Assembly (NCBI GenBank): GCA_020205615.1
Contig: CM035167.1
Coordinates: forward strand, 35,910,015 to 35,974,014
Source of the DNA: Panax quinquefolius
Lineage: Eukaryota; Streptophyta; Magnoliopsida; Apiales; Araliaceae
Reading direction: 5' to 3'
Length of the DNA stretch: 64,000 nt
Shown here: piece after piece, positions 12,784-23,922 of the stretch
Numbering within the stretch: position 1 is the first letter of the stretch
Layout of the letters: each line of letters begins with the position of its first letter
Made by a program: the position numbers and the translations under genes
The notes under the pieces: model-generated
What the model saw: the letters and a program-made list of their open reading frames with translations, nothing else
What the model was told of the DNA's origin: nothing
The model's database searches: none

Positions 12784-15654
12784 ATGAAGAACAGATTAAA
12801 ACTTAGCTATAACAAAGTTATGGCGAAAAGTTCGTAAAAGACGAGCGAGAATTTGAAAGTTAGTAAATGAACCCGAACATGTAGGGTTTCATAAGAGTGT
12901 AAGAGAACGTAGAAAACGTGAGTCGTGGACTCAAGAACGAACGAATTTTGAGTTCAGATGACAAAATTACGGTCGAACGAATGAAGAACGTTAATAACGT
13001 AAAAATGAACAAAGAGTGAAGATTAAGCCAATTGAAGGGCATGTTAATGGATTCAGAATGAAGTTCAGTTTGTGGGTAATCGAAGTACGTAACGTAAGGA
13101 AGAAAATGGCTTTTGAATAACCTCGTTCCGAGTTATAACAAAGAAGTTATGAGATCGTAAAGTACGCATCTCAACCTTGACTTAACACTTAGAAAATTTT
13201 CTAGGGTTTTGGCTCGTATGCCCTTGGCATCAAAGAAGTGGCGCTTGTGTGTTAAGTAAACCAAGCGCCATGATATGATAATGATGTCCAAAGTACAAGC
13301 ATGAAGAGTTTGCTTGCAGTACTGAAATATAGTACAATTTGTGGCGCCGTAGGGCCATATATGATCTGAAAATCTTACGGAGTGTGTGGCGCCAGTATGG
13401 CCCACTAAGTAAAGACTCATGTGCATGATGCAAGTCCAGGAGAGAGAGAGAGAGAAGTAGGGTCATGCCATGATGTCGAGAGGAAGGAAAGACACGCCGC
13501 ATGCCCACGGCCAGGTCGTGAGTAATGCCCAGAAATGAGATTTTTAGTTCTCAGTTACTAGAGGATGTGCAAGAAAGAAATAAGAACATAATGTTCAACT
13601 AATGTACCACTTAATCAAGTATTTTAAACCTTTAATAACGGTTGAGCGAAAAGATTAAGCGAGAATAAAAAGACAAAGAATGTAGATGCGGTTTCTGGGC
13701 AGATGTTCGGGGCCGTAGTAGTCGCGATAAGCGAACGTAAAGGATTGCTATGGTTGTGATTCCTTAGGCGTTGGTTGGCGATGTTAATGTATAACGTTTT
13801 TATGTTATGACATGGCATTGAGAGATGAATGTAAAGCGTTTAGATTTGTGTGAATGCAACGTTATTTGCGATGAGCGATCGATCTTAGCATACAATGAAA
13901 CCGTATGGCTTTGACATTAAGAAAGAATAATGAACATGGGGTTCATGGGATGGATAACGATCGAAAGAAATTAAAACCTTGAGTAAAGGTTGAATGAGAG
14001 ATTAAGAGGCGAAGCAGCGTGAGCGTTGAATACGTAAATGATCCTCGTGAATCGTATTCGGCGTTTGTGAAGCGTGCTAAGTATACCATGGTTGTATGAC
14101 TTAGACGTTGATGAATGTAGTAAGTAAGATATGAATGGTATCAAGAAAGCCGTATCGAACGGTAATGAGAGTAATGAAAGCCGAATGTGAATCGGATAAG
14201 AATGAATCTTGAGGTATGGCAATTACTTGCCAGAAAGCCATAAGGAATAAGAAATTGACTTAACGAACATTATATTTAATAGTTCATATAAGTTTACAGA
14301 AAGTTAGGTTGTGGTACAATCGTAACCTTTGATGGTTGACATATGGGAGTTGGGCTAAACAATTCCTTCAGAGAGCGAAGGTATATACGAAACTGGCAAC
14401 CGATCTAACTCACTGTGATGGCAGTATAGATGAGACGGGAACTTGTTTGTTGGTTGTTTGTGGGAAACCACTCAGAGTACCATATGGACTACTAGCAGAG
14501 AAGAGATGTGTACTAAGTCCTAGAGAAGTATACGAAGAAGATAAGAATGTGAATCATCAAAGATGATGAACGTGTTGAGTAAGACATCTCCGTATGTCAT
14601 AAAGCTGTAAAGCGGTAAAGAAAGTTAGTCGTGTAAAATTATATTACAAGAACGTGAACCTTAAGAAGTAAAGTCAAGTAAACCAATGTGTAAGTCAAGT
14701 ATATGACTAATTGGTGTATTTGTTATTTCCTTATGTGTTATAGGGATTGGAATGAGCAGTTCAGTGTAAGCTGTAGCTGTGCGTAAGGCAAGTTTCCTAA
14801 CTTCATTCATATTTTAATTGAATGCTAGTTTCTAAAACTTCTCAGATGTTGAACTTGAGAAGTTACATACATGTCTTGAATGTGTGATATTTGTACAAGA
14901 TGGTAGAGCGTATGAGGCCTTGTGCCTGATGTGAACACTTGGTGTTTGTGAGATGAAGCTGTTTTATGTTTGAAGCTATTCAATAAAAGAATGTTTTGTT
15001 TATACATGAACCGTTATTGTTAAGTCTGTGCTATTGATTCTAGCCAGACAGAATGTGCATGACAGAGAGTAGAGAATGAAAGTATTTCAAAGTGCATGTA
15101 ACTAATGTTTTAAGATGATAAGAATCAAGACTATTCCTATTATTCAAACTTCTTCGTAACCTTTGTTTGGTTATTGAAGTCTAAAAAGAATGTTTAAATT
15201 CTTGAAATTGTTTGTTCAACTGTTATGACTTGCTGGGCAATTGAATGCTCACACTTGCTTTAAATGAAAAACATTTTCAAATGACGATGTTAGAAGAACT
15301 TAAGGAACCCCGTATAGATCAAGTGGCGGTATCCGGATGAAGTGCCATTCGAATATGAATGAGCGAGAAGATCAGTGAAGACTTGTGATGTAGAAAGAAG
15401 AAAATTAAACTATAGACTAGTTTAATGAGCGTATGTATCCTTGGTGGCGGATAAAAGTCACTCTTGTAAGATGAAAGGAATAATGTAATTATCATTATTT
15501 GTAATGAGAAAGGTTATAAGGTTTTAGAACACAGGAATTGAGAATGTATGTTATTATATTGGTATATAATTATGTATGTTGGATGAATGATGTACTCGTG
15601 ACGTCTGAAATCTGGGTGTGAAGATAGAAATAGATTTTGAGGCGTTACTGAGGT

Positions 15655-15666
15655 TGGTATCGAGGC
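15655..15666 (+). other. Degenerate primer binding site of element C
   Basis: TGGTATCGAGGC differs from the initiator Met-tRNA complement of element A at three positions, but the position and the following leader GATAGGTTATAAACC match A and B. Confidence 0.7.
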
Positions 15667-17357
15667 GATAGGTTATAAACCTTAGGTATGAGTACCTAAC
15701 TACTATAATCGTAAAAGAGGATAAGAAGATCCTGCGTGATCATAGTAAATCGTAATAATGAGATGATACATTAAGCGATGAATGATTTATAGCTAATGCT
15801 ATGAATGAATGGTACTACGAAGTAGTACGGGAAGAAGAACTCAGATTGAGTTATAAAGGATAGTATACGAATTAAAGAAAATTCATATTAAGTAAAGAGA
15901 AAGTTAGAAGTTGTAAGATTTCAATTGAGGACTCATGTGATGGCTGAGTTGTATGAATCTTTGTATGCGCAGAGGTTTGTGCTTGGTGTAACAACCACTT
16001 AGTTTATTATAGTGATAATCATTGAAATTAGTTGCGCTATCAAGATGTATATGATGAGAAGGTGAATCTTTTCTCATGTATATACTTGATAGGTAGAAAA
16101 TGATAAGATAGGTGCGGGTTCTTGAAACTCATACTTATGAAAACTGTGACTCATAGTTATATGCTATGTTTCTGAGCCCTAAGCATATGGATAGTCCTTG
16201 ATTTGTTCTTGGATTACATATTGCGAAGATAAGTTCTTAAACACATATGGTTATGGAAAGTTCTAAACACATAAAAGTGTGGTAAGTTGATGAACTATAC
16301 TAAGGTATAGAAAGGTTTATACTGAAAGTAAGTATTTTCAGTAGACTTGGCATTGAAGGTGCTAGAGAAGAGTAAGTATTGTCGCAAGTAAGACAATAAA
16401 TGAAGATGGATAATAGGATATTCCAAGTCATCTAGCTATGCTAGATTTCAAAATTTCTTGAAATTGTGCTAATGTGTGCTTTTCGAAAATGAAAGAATTG
16501 GTTCAACTTTTGGAACCAATGGATTTTAAAAGAACTATTCTTGGTATGTCTATGCTAATTGTTTTAGCTAGACAGAAATTGGTTTAAAATATCAAAATGA
16601 ATTTTATATCATCAGTGCATTTGATGCAAATATGGTAAAAGGATGGAGTTATTAATGCAATTAAGACCTGGTGTTGGATTTGATATTAGGATCAACAACC
16701 TGCTATGGTATGATGTATAATGACGAAGTCATAAACTGACGAAGTCCTCAACGTACTGTGAAGAGTGCGGTATCATGACGTCATGAAACGTTTTGATGTA
16801 TTGCAAACGAATTTAAAGAATTTGTCGATGTCAAGCGAGTTGACTAGACGAATGTTTCAAGTTGATGTCCAATTTATTGGTATAGTCTAAGTTACTTGAT
16901 TTGGCTAAGACGAATGGTATGTCATGATTAAAAGAAAATCGAGCTTTCTTTGAAGAGCTATGCAGAACCAAATTTTTTTGGTGCGGATTCTAATGATTTA
17001 GTCTGAGGAGAACATGGAAGAGGTAGTTTACCTTCTTTGTGATTGTAAACTGACCGTGGAAAGAAAGGTTATAGGGTCATGCTGTTTAACCTAGTAAGAG
17101 TTCATGGTCAATTTGACCCCTCAGCAAAAGTATGAGATATTTTAAAGGAATCTTTATATTTCTCGTTATTCCTTTCACTTCATGATTCTTGATAAGTTAT
17201 GAAGGGTAGGGAATGTATGAAAGATAAGAACTTCATTGAAGAGAAGTTGAGAAGAAGGGTAAGCAAAAATTTCGAGGACGAAATTCTTTGAAGAAGGGGA
17301 GAATGTGAGGACCAGGGTAAGGGTTTGGTTTTAAGAAATTCCGAGGATGGAATTTTT
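15667..17357 (+). other. Element C internal region, non-coding
   Basis: About 1.7 kb without recognisable coding sequence. Blocks around 15920-16100 and 16740-16790 are similar to A's internal region (6560-6720 and 7390-7430). A second polypurine-like module with a pseudo LTR start (AGAATGTGAGGACCAGGG) lies at about 17270-17320. Confidence 0.75.
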
Positions 17358-17372
17358 ATAAGGAGGGAAGAA
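17358..17372 (+). other. Polypurine tract of element C
   Basis: TAAGGAGGGAAGAA lies directly before the 3' LTR start TGTAACAACCC. Confidence 0.85.
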
Positions 17373-20300
17373 TGTAACAACCCAAAATTTTGGATTATCC
17401 AGAATTTAGGTTTAAAGAATTAGTTATTAATAAAAAGAATTTTTATTAATACTATTATGTGCTATGTGTTTATTATTCGTTCTATAACCTATAATGATTA
17501 TTAATCGGGAGGATTCTAGCTACGAGCTAGACTGAACGAGTAAGAATTTTCAAGACGAAAATAAAAATTTTCTGGGAACAAAAATATTTCTGGGGAAAAA
17601 GACGAAATAGGCACTATTCACCCGACGAAACCTATGGGTTAGGGTTTGAATAACCTAAGCCTTTCCGAGAGTTTGGTATGTCGAAATGACATTCCGTCGA
17701 AAGATTGGACGATAATATATCATGAAAAGTTAAGTAAGCCGATAAAAGTTTGTCTCAAAAAACGTGCAGAAATCGAACGAAATAAAAATAACGAAAAGTA
17801 CCGCTGTGTACTTTTCACTCGTTTAGCTACGTTAGGGGAAAACGTGAAAGAAAATGCTTGACGCTAAAAAGTGTTTTTCATTTTTTCAAAGATCCGAAGA
17901 ATACGTAAAAGTTAATCGGTAAAAGAAAGATGAAATATCAAAAAATATTTGGATTCCGAGAATCGCAGTTTTCAAACTGTCAGACGAATTTTGAATTACA
18001 AAAGCACGAAGCTTCCAAGGGAAGCTAGCCAAAGGAGGTGGGGCGGCCACTTGGCCACCAAGTAAACTTGGTGGCTAAGTTATGAATAGTAAGGAGGTTG
18101 GGGGCCGAAATGACTAAAATACCCCTAGCCTTGAAAATCTATAAATAGGAGGCTTAATCTCATTTGAATGGGATTTTGAAAATCCTACACTTTGAGAGAG
18201 AAAGAGAGAGAGTTCGGATGAGAAAGGAAGAGAAAGAGAATGAGGAAAAGCTAGCTTGAATGCACGCTTTGTTCGACGGAAGGAGATTAAAGAAGAACGA
18301 TAATCCGAACCCTAATTCTTCTAAATTTTCTTTAAGTTTTTATGTTCAAGAACATAACTTAATGAGAATAAGAAGTAAAATATATTAGTAATGATTTCAT
18401 ATGGTTGAAATCATGAGAAAATAAGAAATAAGAAATAAGAAATAAGAAATTTAGTTTATAAATTTCTTAAGCAAGTATAAGATTCGTGAGGATTTTGAGC
18501 GATCCGAATGAATATTATGAACGAGTAGGTGAATTGAGTAAGGAATGATGTTTTATAACATCAAATTCCAAGAAAAAGTAGAATCGTAATCCAAAATATC
18601 GATTAAAAATGAAGAACGAACGAAGAACGCGAAGAACACGCGAAGAACGTTGTTGATGGACAAATTTAAAACCATCGTAGTATAATTGTTGTTGATAGAC
18701 AAGTTTAAAACCATCGCATATAAGTTAGATGCTTATTGCTTGGTTAGGAACGTTAGAAACGTTCATGAAGAACGGATTAAAACTTAGCTATAACTAACTT
18801 ATGGCGAAAAGTTCGTAAAAGACGAGCGAGAATTTGAAACTTAGTAAATGAACACGAACGTGTAGGGTTTTATAAGTATGTAAGAGAATGTAGAAAACAT
18901 GAGTCGTGGACTTAAGAATGAACGAATTCCGAGTTCGAATGACCGAATTACGGACGAACGAATGAAGAACGTTAATAACGTAAAAATGAACGAAGAGTAA
19001 AGATTAAGCCAATTGAAGGGCATGTTAACGGATTCAGAATGATGTTCAGTCTGTGGGTAATCGAAGTACGTAAGGTAAGGAAGAAAATGGCTTCGGAACG
19101 ACCTCGTTCCGAGTTATAACGAAGAAGTTATGAGATCGTAAAGTACGCATCTCAACCTTGACTTAACAATTAGAAAATTTTCTAGGGTTTTGGCTTGGCA
19201 GCAAAGTGCCTAGAAAGTGGGCGCCCATGAGGCATAATGATGTCAAAGTACACAAAGAAGAGTTCACTGCATGCACAACCATAGTAGTACAATTTGTGGC
19301 ATCGCGATTGCCATTTACAATACAAAAATCATTGGAGTGGAGTGTGTGGCGCTTGTGCCCTAATAAGTGAGGACTTCATACGCTCGATCAGGAAGAGAAG
19401 AGAGAGAAGTAGGTCTCATCGCGCATGTGAGAGGAAGGGAAGGGCATGGCGTCGCATGTTGCAGCGGTGCAAGAGAGTAATGCCAAAATGAGATTTTTAG
19501 TTCTCGATTCTTTGGAGGATGTGCAAGAAAGAAATATTAACATAATGTTCAACTAATGTAACACTTAATCAAGTGTTTTAAACCTTTAATAAAGGTTGAA
19601 CGAAAAGATTAAACGAGAATAAAAGATAAAGAATGTAGATGCGGGTTACGGAACCGATGTTCGGGGACCGTAGTCGCGATAAACGAACGTAAAGGATTGC
19701 TATGGTTGTGATTCCTTAGACGTTGGTTAACGATGTTAATGTATAACATTTTGATGTTATGACATGGCATTGAGAGATGAATGTAAAGCGTTTAGATCTT
19801 TGTGAGCTTAACGTTATTTGCGATGAACGATCGGTCTTAGCATACAATGAACCGTATGGCTTTGACATTAAGAAAGAATAATGAACATAGGGTTCATGGG
19901 ATGGATAACGATCGAAAGAAATTAAAACCTTGAGTAAAGGTTGAATGAGAGATTAAGAGACGAGCAAGCGTGAGCGTTGAATACATAACCGATCCTCGTG
20001 AATTGTATTGGCGTTTGTGAGCGTGCTAAGTATACCTGGTTGTATGACTTAGGCGTTGATGAATGTAATAAGTAAGATCTGAATGGTATCGAAAAGAAAG
20101 TGTCGATCGAGCGGTAATGAGAGTAATGAAAGTTGAATGTGAATCGGATAAGAATGAATCACGAGGTATGGCAATTACTTGCGAAAGAAAGCCAAGGAAT
20201 AAGAAATTAACTTAACGAACATTATATTTAATAGTTCGTATAAGTTAAGAGAAAGTTAGGTTGTGGTACAATCGTAACCTTTGATGGTTGACATATGGGA

Positions 20301-21603
20301 ATTTGGGCTAAACAATTCCTTGAGAGAGCGAAGGTATATCTGAAGCGACAACCGATCTAACTCTTTTATGATGGCGGTGTAGATGAGATGGGAACTTGTT
20401 TGGTTGTTGTTTGTGGGAAATCACTTTCAGTACCATATGGACTACTAGCAGAGAAGCGATGTGTACTGAGTCCTAGAGAAGTATACGAAGAAGATAAGAA
20501 TGTGAATCATCAAAGATGATGAACGTGTTGAGTAAGACATCTCCGTATGTCATAAAGCCGTAAAGCGGTAAAGAAAGTTAGTCACGTAAAATTATATTGC
20601 AAGAACGTGAACCTTAAGGAGTAAAGTCAAGTAAACCAATGCGTAAGTCAAGTATATGACTAATTGGTGTATTTGTTATTTCCTTATGTGTTATAGGGAT
20701 TGGAATGAGCAGTTCAGCGTAAGCTGTAGCTATACGTATGGCAAGTTTCCTAACTTCATTCATATTTTAAATGAATGCTAGTTTCTAAAACTTCTCAGAT
20801 GTTGATCTTGAGAAGTTATGTCTATGTGCGAATGTGTGATATTTGTACAAGATGGTAGAACATATGAGGCCTTGTGCCACAATGTGAACACTGCCGGTGT
20901 TTACGTGAGATGAATTATTCTATGTTTGAAGCTATTCAATAAAAAGAATGTTCTATTTATACATGAACCGTTATTTTTAAGTCTGTACTATTGATTCTAG
21001 CCAGACAGAATGTGCATGAAAGAGTGTAGAGAATGAAAGTATTTCAAAGTGCATGTAACTAATGTTTTAAGATGATAGGAATCAAGACTATTCCTATTAT
21101 TCAAATTGCTTTGTAACCTTTGTTCGGTTATTGAAGTCTGAAAAGAATGTTTAAATTCTTGATTGTTCAACTGTTATGACTTGCTGGGCAATTGAATGCT
21201 CACACTTGCTTTAAATAAAAAACATTTTCAGCGAACGATGTTAGAAGAACTTAAGGATACCGTATAGATCAAGCTGACGGTATCTTGATGAAGTGCCATT
21301 CAGAATATGAATGAGCGAGAAGATCAAGTGAAGACTTGTGATGTAGAAAGAAGAAAATTAAACTATAGACTAGTTTAATAAACTGTATGTATCCTTGGTG
21401 GCGGATAAAAGTCACTCTTGTAAGATGAACGGAATAATGTAATTATCATTATTTGTAATGAGAAAGGTTATAAGGTTTTAGAACCTGGGAATTCAGAATG
21501 TATGTTATTATATTCAGTATATAATTATGTATGTTGGATGAATGATGTACTCGTGACGTACGGAATCCGGGTGTGAAGATAGACTAGATTTCGGGGCGTT
21601 ACA
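17373..21603 (+). repeat. Element C 3' LTR, complete
   Basis: Begins TGTAACAACCCAA and ends CGGGGCGTTACA; 4231 bp. It has the TATA box at about 18140 and the same inverted repeat and microsatellite as the 5' copy. Element A sequence resumes at the next base. Confidence 0.85.
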
Positions 21604-21872
21604 TGAGTTATCCAATGTATATGGATATGTAGTTATGATGTAAGACTTTGTATAGTCATTTTGTTGTAACGATTCATGATATAAGATTGAATCAAAGAGA
21701 TGTAAGGTAAAGGTTGCAATTCAGGGCAAGAAAGAAGGAAATGTATAAACGTTTTAAATATTCCGCAATTTTATTAAGTTTAACATCGAATAATGATGTA
21801 AAATTTGAGATTTAATGTATGGTTAACGACCAAAGTTGAGATTTAAATTGTATGAATTTTGGGGTCGTTACA
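21604..21872 (+). repeat. Element A 3' LTR, second segment
   Basis: Resumes after C with TGAGTTATCCAATG. The first roughly 167 bp duplicate 11229-11395 and the last roughly 103 bp complete the LTR, ending GGGGTCGTTACA. Confidence 0.85.
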
Positions 21873-22313
21873 TTAGCTGTAATATTTATATAAGTAAGAG
21901 TGAGCAAACAATGCTCACTTGAAATGACAATGAATAAAACATCATAACAATTGTCAAATGAATAGGCTCAATAGAACTGAATAATGTGCTCTATCAATCA
22001 TAATCAGGAACAGAATTTGAAATATATATCTGAGGGTCATTAGATCACGAACTATGTCCAAAGTTATAAGTATTCTTTCAACTTTAACTTAAACAGTCAT
22101 AAGATTGTAGGGACTCCTCGTACTTAGGGGGATCATCCCTTCGTACAATGTATTATGCACAAGCATCTAAACGCTTATGCGTAAATTATCCCCTATAATA
22201 GGGTTGTTCATCTCAGCATTTAGAATACAAGTATGCACCAAAGTAAGTCTGGTTTGGATGAGTTTTAAGGTGATTTAGAGTTTAACGAACATCAACTAAG
22301 GATAAGTTGAATA
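21873..22313 (-). mobile_element. Element D: minus-strand LTR fragment 1
   Basis: On the minus strand this contains the block GAGATGAACAACCCTAT and the GATCCCCCTAAGTACGAG stretch found in the LTRs of B (30895-30990, 39545-39640). It is flanked by A on the left and by G on the right, and continues at 58047 after G is removed. The last five bases GAATA are G's target duplication. Confidence 0.75.
22309..22313. repeat. Target site duplication of G (GAATA)
   Basis: GAATA occurs here and at 58042-58046, directly flanking the two outer LTR termini of G. Confidence 0.9.
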
Positions 22314-23714
22314 TGTTAGTTCCCAGAGGCACAATAGTTATCCAGAAGGGGGGTTGAATAGATATTTAAAATTCTTCTCATTTTAAATTGTTAGTTGATA
22401 ATGATTAAAACACAGCGAAATTGATATTTGTTTTAATCTCCTTAAGATATAGTGAATTAATAAGAGTGAGGCGATTATAGTAGTTATGGCAGATATAGCA
22501 GTTATAGCAAGAATGTAATAGACATAGCAGTTTTAAGTGGTTCAGAGCACTTAAAGCTCCTAGACCACTCTTCTACTCCTCGAGTAGAAAATCCACTAAG
22601 GATGTCTTTTACATTTTACGAATCTCATGATTCCTTCTGACCGGCGATTCAGGTACTTCTTAGTTCACTCTTGAACTCTTCAAGTCCAGCAGACTTGGCT
22701 CTTCACAGTTCACTTAGAACTCTTTAAATCCTTCTGACTTGGAACTCTTACTTCAGTTGATTGGTAGTTGTTGAGTTCTTGATTGGTGCTACTCAGTTAC
22801 TGTTTAAGCACTTGTTCGAAAGAAGGCGAGTAAGTGGCAAGCTTTCTCTTTTCTCGGATCGTAGAGTTAAGCGTTGAGTGTTCTTGTACATTTTGTTCAA
22901 TACTTGATTACTTCTCTCATCTGCACATGTTCTGCATATATGTGTTCCTTGAAATCTATCCGTTGAAGCCTTTTTGTTGAAGCATTAAATGTGTTTGACA
23001 AATCTGAGCTTTGATGGAGACTTTTCTGCACACCTTCTGATTTGCATTCTCGCCCACTGACATAGAAGATTGCTTTCTCACCTAACACCTGAAAAGGTGT
23101 TTTCCTCTCGCATATGGTCCTTTCCTTAGCTTCTTCAATACGTTTCTTTCGTTGTATACTAAGGATATCTTTTGTACCATTGGGACTGATGAGTACTTCA
23201 ACATTTAAAACCCATTCCACATTTGTTGGAATTTGTCTCGTAACAAAAGGTAGGGCTCGATGCTTCGACACACCAAAGCAGATCGTGGTGTCTTGTCACC
23301 TTGGTGCTTGGTGCGATGCTATCAAACAAGAGCACTATGATTTCTCTTAAAGACTTGCACACTACGATCTTCACTTGTTTATTTTTGCAAGCTCTACGTT
23401 TCCCAGAGCACACTACGAACTCTGAGTTGGTTCGGCAAACGTTGGGACCACTCTACGATTTCTGAAGAGGTCCTTCAAGGCAGGCACACTACAATCCTCG
23501 ACGCTCTACGTTTCTGTCTTGTCTTCTGTAATCTTGATCAGCTTGATACACTACGATTCTTGTTGAAGCCTATCTATTACACTTCAAGATGTAGATCAAC
23601 CTAACAAAATTGATCTATCACTAAGTCCTTGTACATATATTTCTCGAAGGACTTTACATATAATCATGAGCATTTACATTTAAACATCAAATCAAAATAT
23701 GCACTCTCCCAACA
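22314..23714 (-). repeat. Element G 3' LTR
   Basis: Minus strand starts TGTTGGGAGAGTGCATA and ends GGGAACTAACA. Long identical runs with 56638-58041. Differences cluster at CTG/CAG-to-CG changes. It contains several ACTACGAT/CTCTACG motifs. Confidence 0.95.
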
Positions 23715-23728
23715 ATCTCCCCCTATTT
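23715..23728 (-). other. Polypurine tract of element G
   Basis: Minus strand AAATAGGGGGAGAT lies immediately upstream of the 3' LTR start. Confidence 0.9.
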
Positions 23729-23922
23729 GATGTTGACATAACCAAGGAGATTTGTTGTCATGATTATTAGTTTCTAGATGCATTTGCAAGAAAGTAAACA
23801 TGACTTAATATTTCAGTGAGCAGCTGAAATTTCTAGAGAATAAGCATGAATTTATTGATGTTTGAAGAATAGATATTACAGTTTAGCTTTACATCAATAA
23901 GAATTTAAACTTTCACTTATCT

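Larger units (their letters stand above)
11396..15649 (+). repeat. Element C 5' LTR (terminus missing)
   Basis: Aligned end to end with 17373-21603. Most of it is nearly identical. A GC-rich patch at about 13200-13510 (equivalent 19190-19490) differs heavily with indels. The end reads GGCGTTACT where the 3' LTR reads GGCGTTACA. It contains a TATA box, an (ATAAGAA)n run and many GAACG motifs. Confidence 0.85.
11396..21603 (+). mobile_element. Element C: non-autonomous LTR element with 4.2 kb LTRs
   Basis: Two 4.2 kb LTRs flank an internal region of only 1.7 kb with a degenerate PBS and a polypurine tract. No gag or pol sequence is visible. It resembles the LARD type of non-autonomous element, with most of the length in the LTRs, although LARDs usually have longer internal regions. 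The 5' LTR lacks its first roughly 14 bases (the 3' LTR begins TGTAACAACCCAA), and no target duplication can be matched. Both points indicate a rearranged left junction. Confidence 0.8.
3930..21872 (+). mobile_element. Element A: non-autonomous large-LTR Gypsy-type element, interrupted
   Basis: Order: 5' LTR remnant, PBS matching initiator Met-tRNA (TGGTATCAGAGC), about 2.9 kb of internal DNA without coding capacity, polypurine tract, 3' LTR starting TGTAACAATCC and ending GGGGTCGTTACA at 21872. The 5' LTR is cut by L at 3929 and the 3' LTR is cut by C. The reconstructed 3' LTR is about 2.9 kb. A itself sits in LTR D: sequence right of 21872 is minus-strand D. The left target duplication lies outside the window, so TTAGC (21873-21877) cannot be confirmed. 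Shared PBS leader and polypurine module with B suggest mobilisation by a Tekay-type relative. Confidence 0.8.

Noticed and set aside
13133..13508. Two overlapping minus-strand ORFs of 92-97 codons in LTR C
   Set aside because: They lie in the indel-rich GC patch, are not preserved in the other LTR (19190-19490), and look random.
22897..23271. 124-125 codon ORF in both G LTRs (also 57226-57603), sense to the element
   Set aside because: The open frame begins at GTG and has no ATG until its last residues. It is duplicated only because the LTRs are copies, and it has no recognisable domain.
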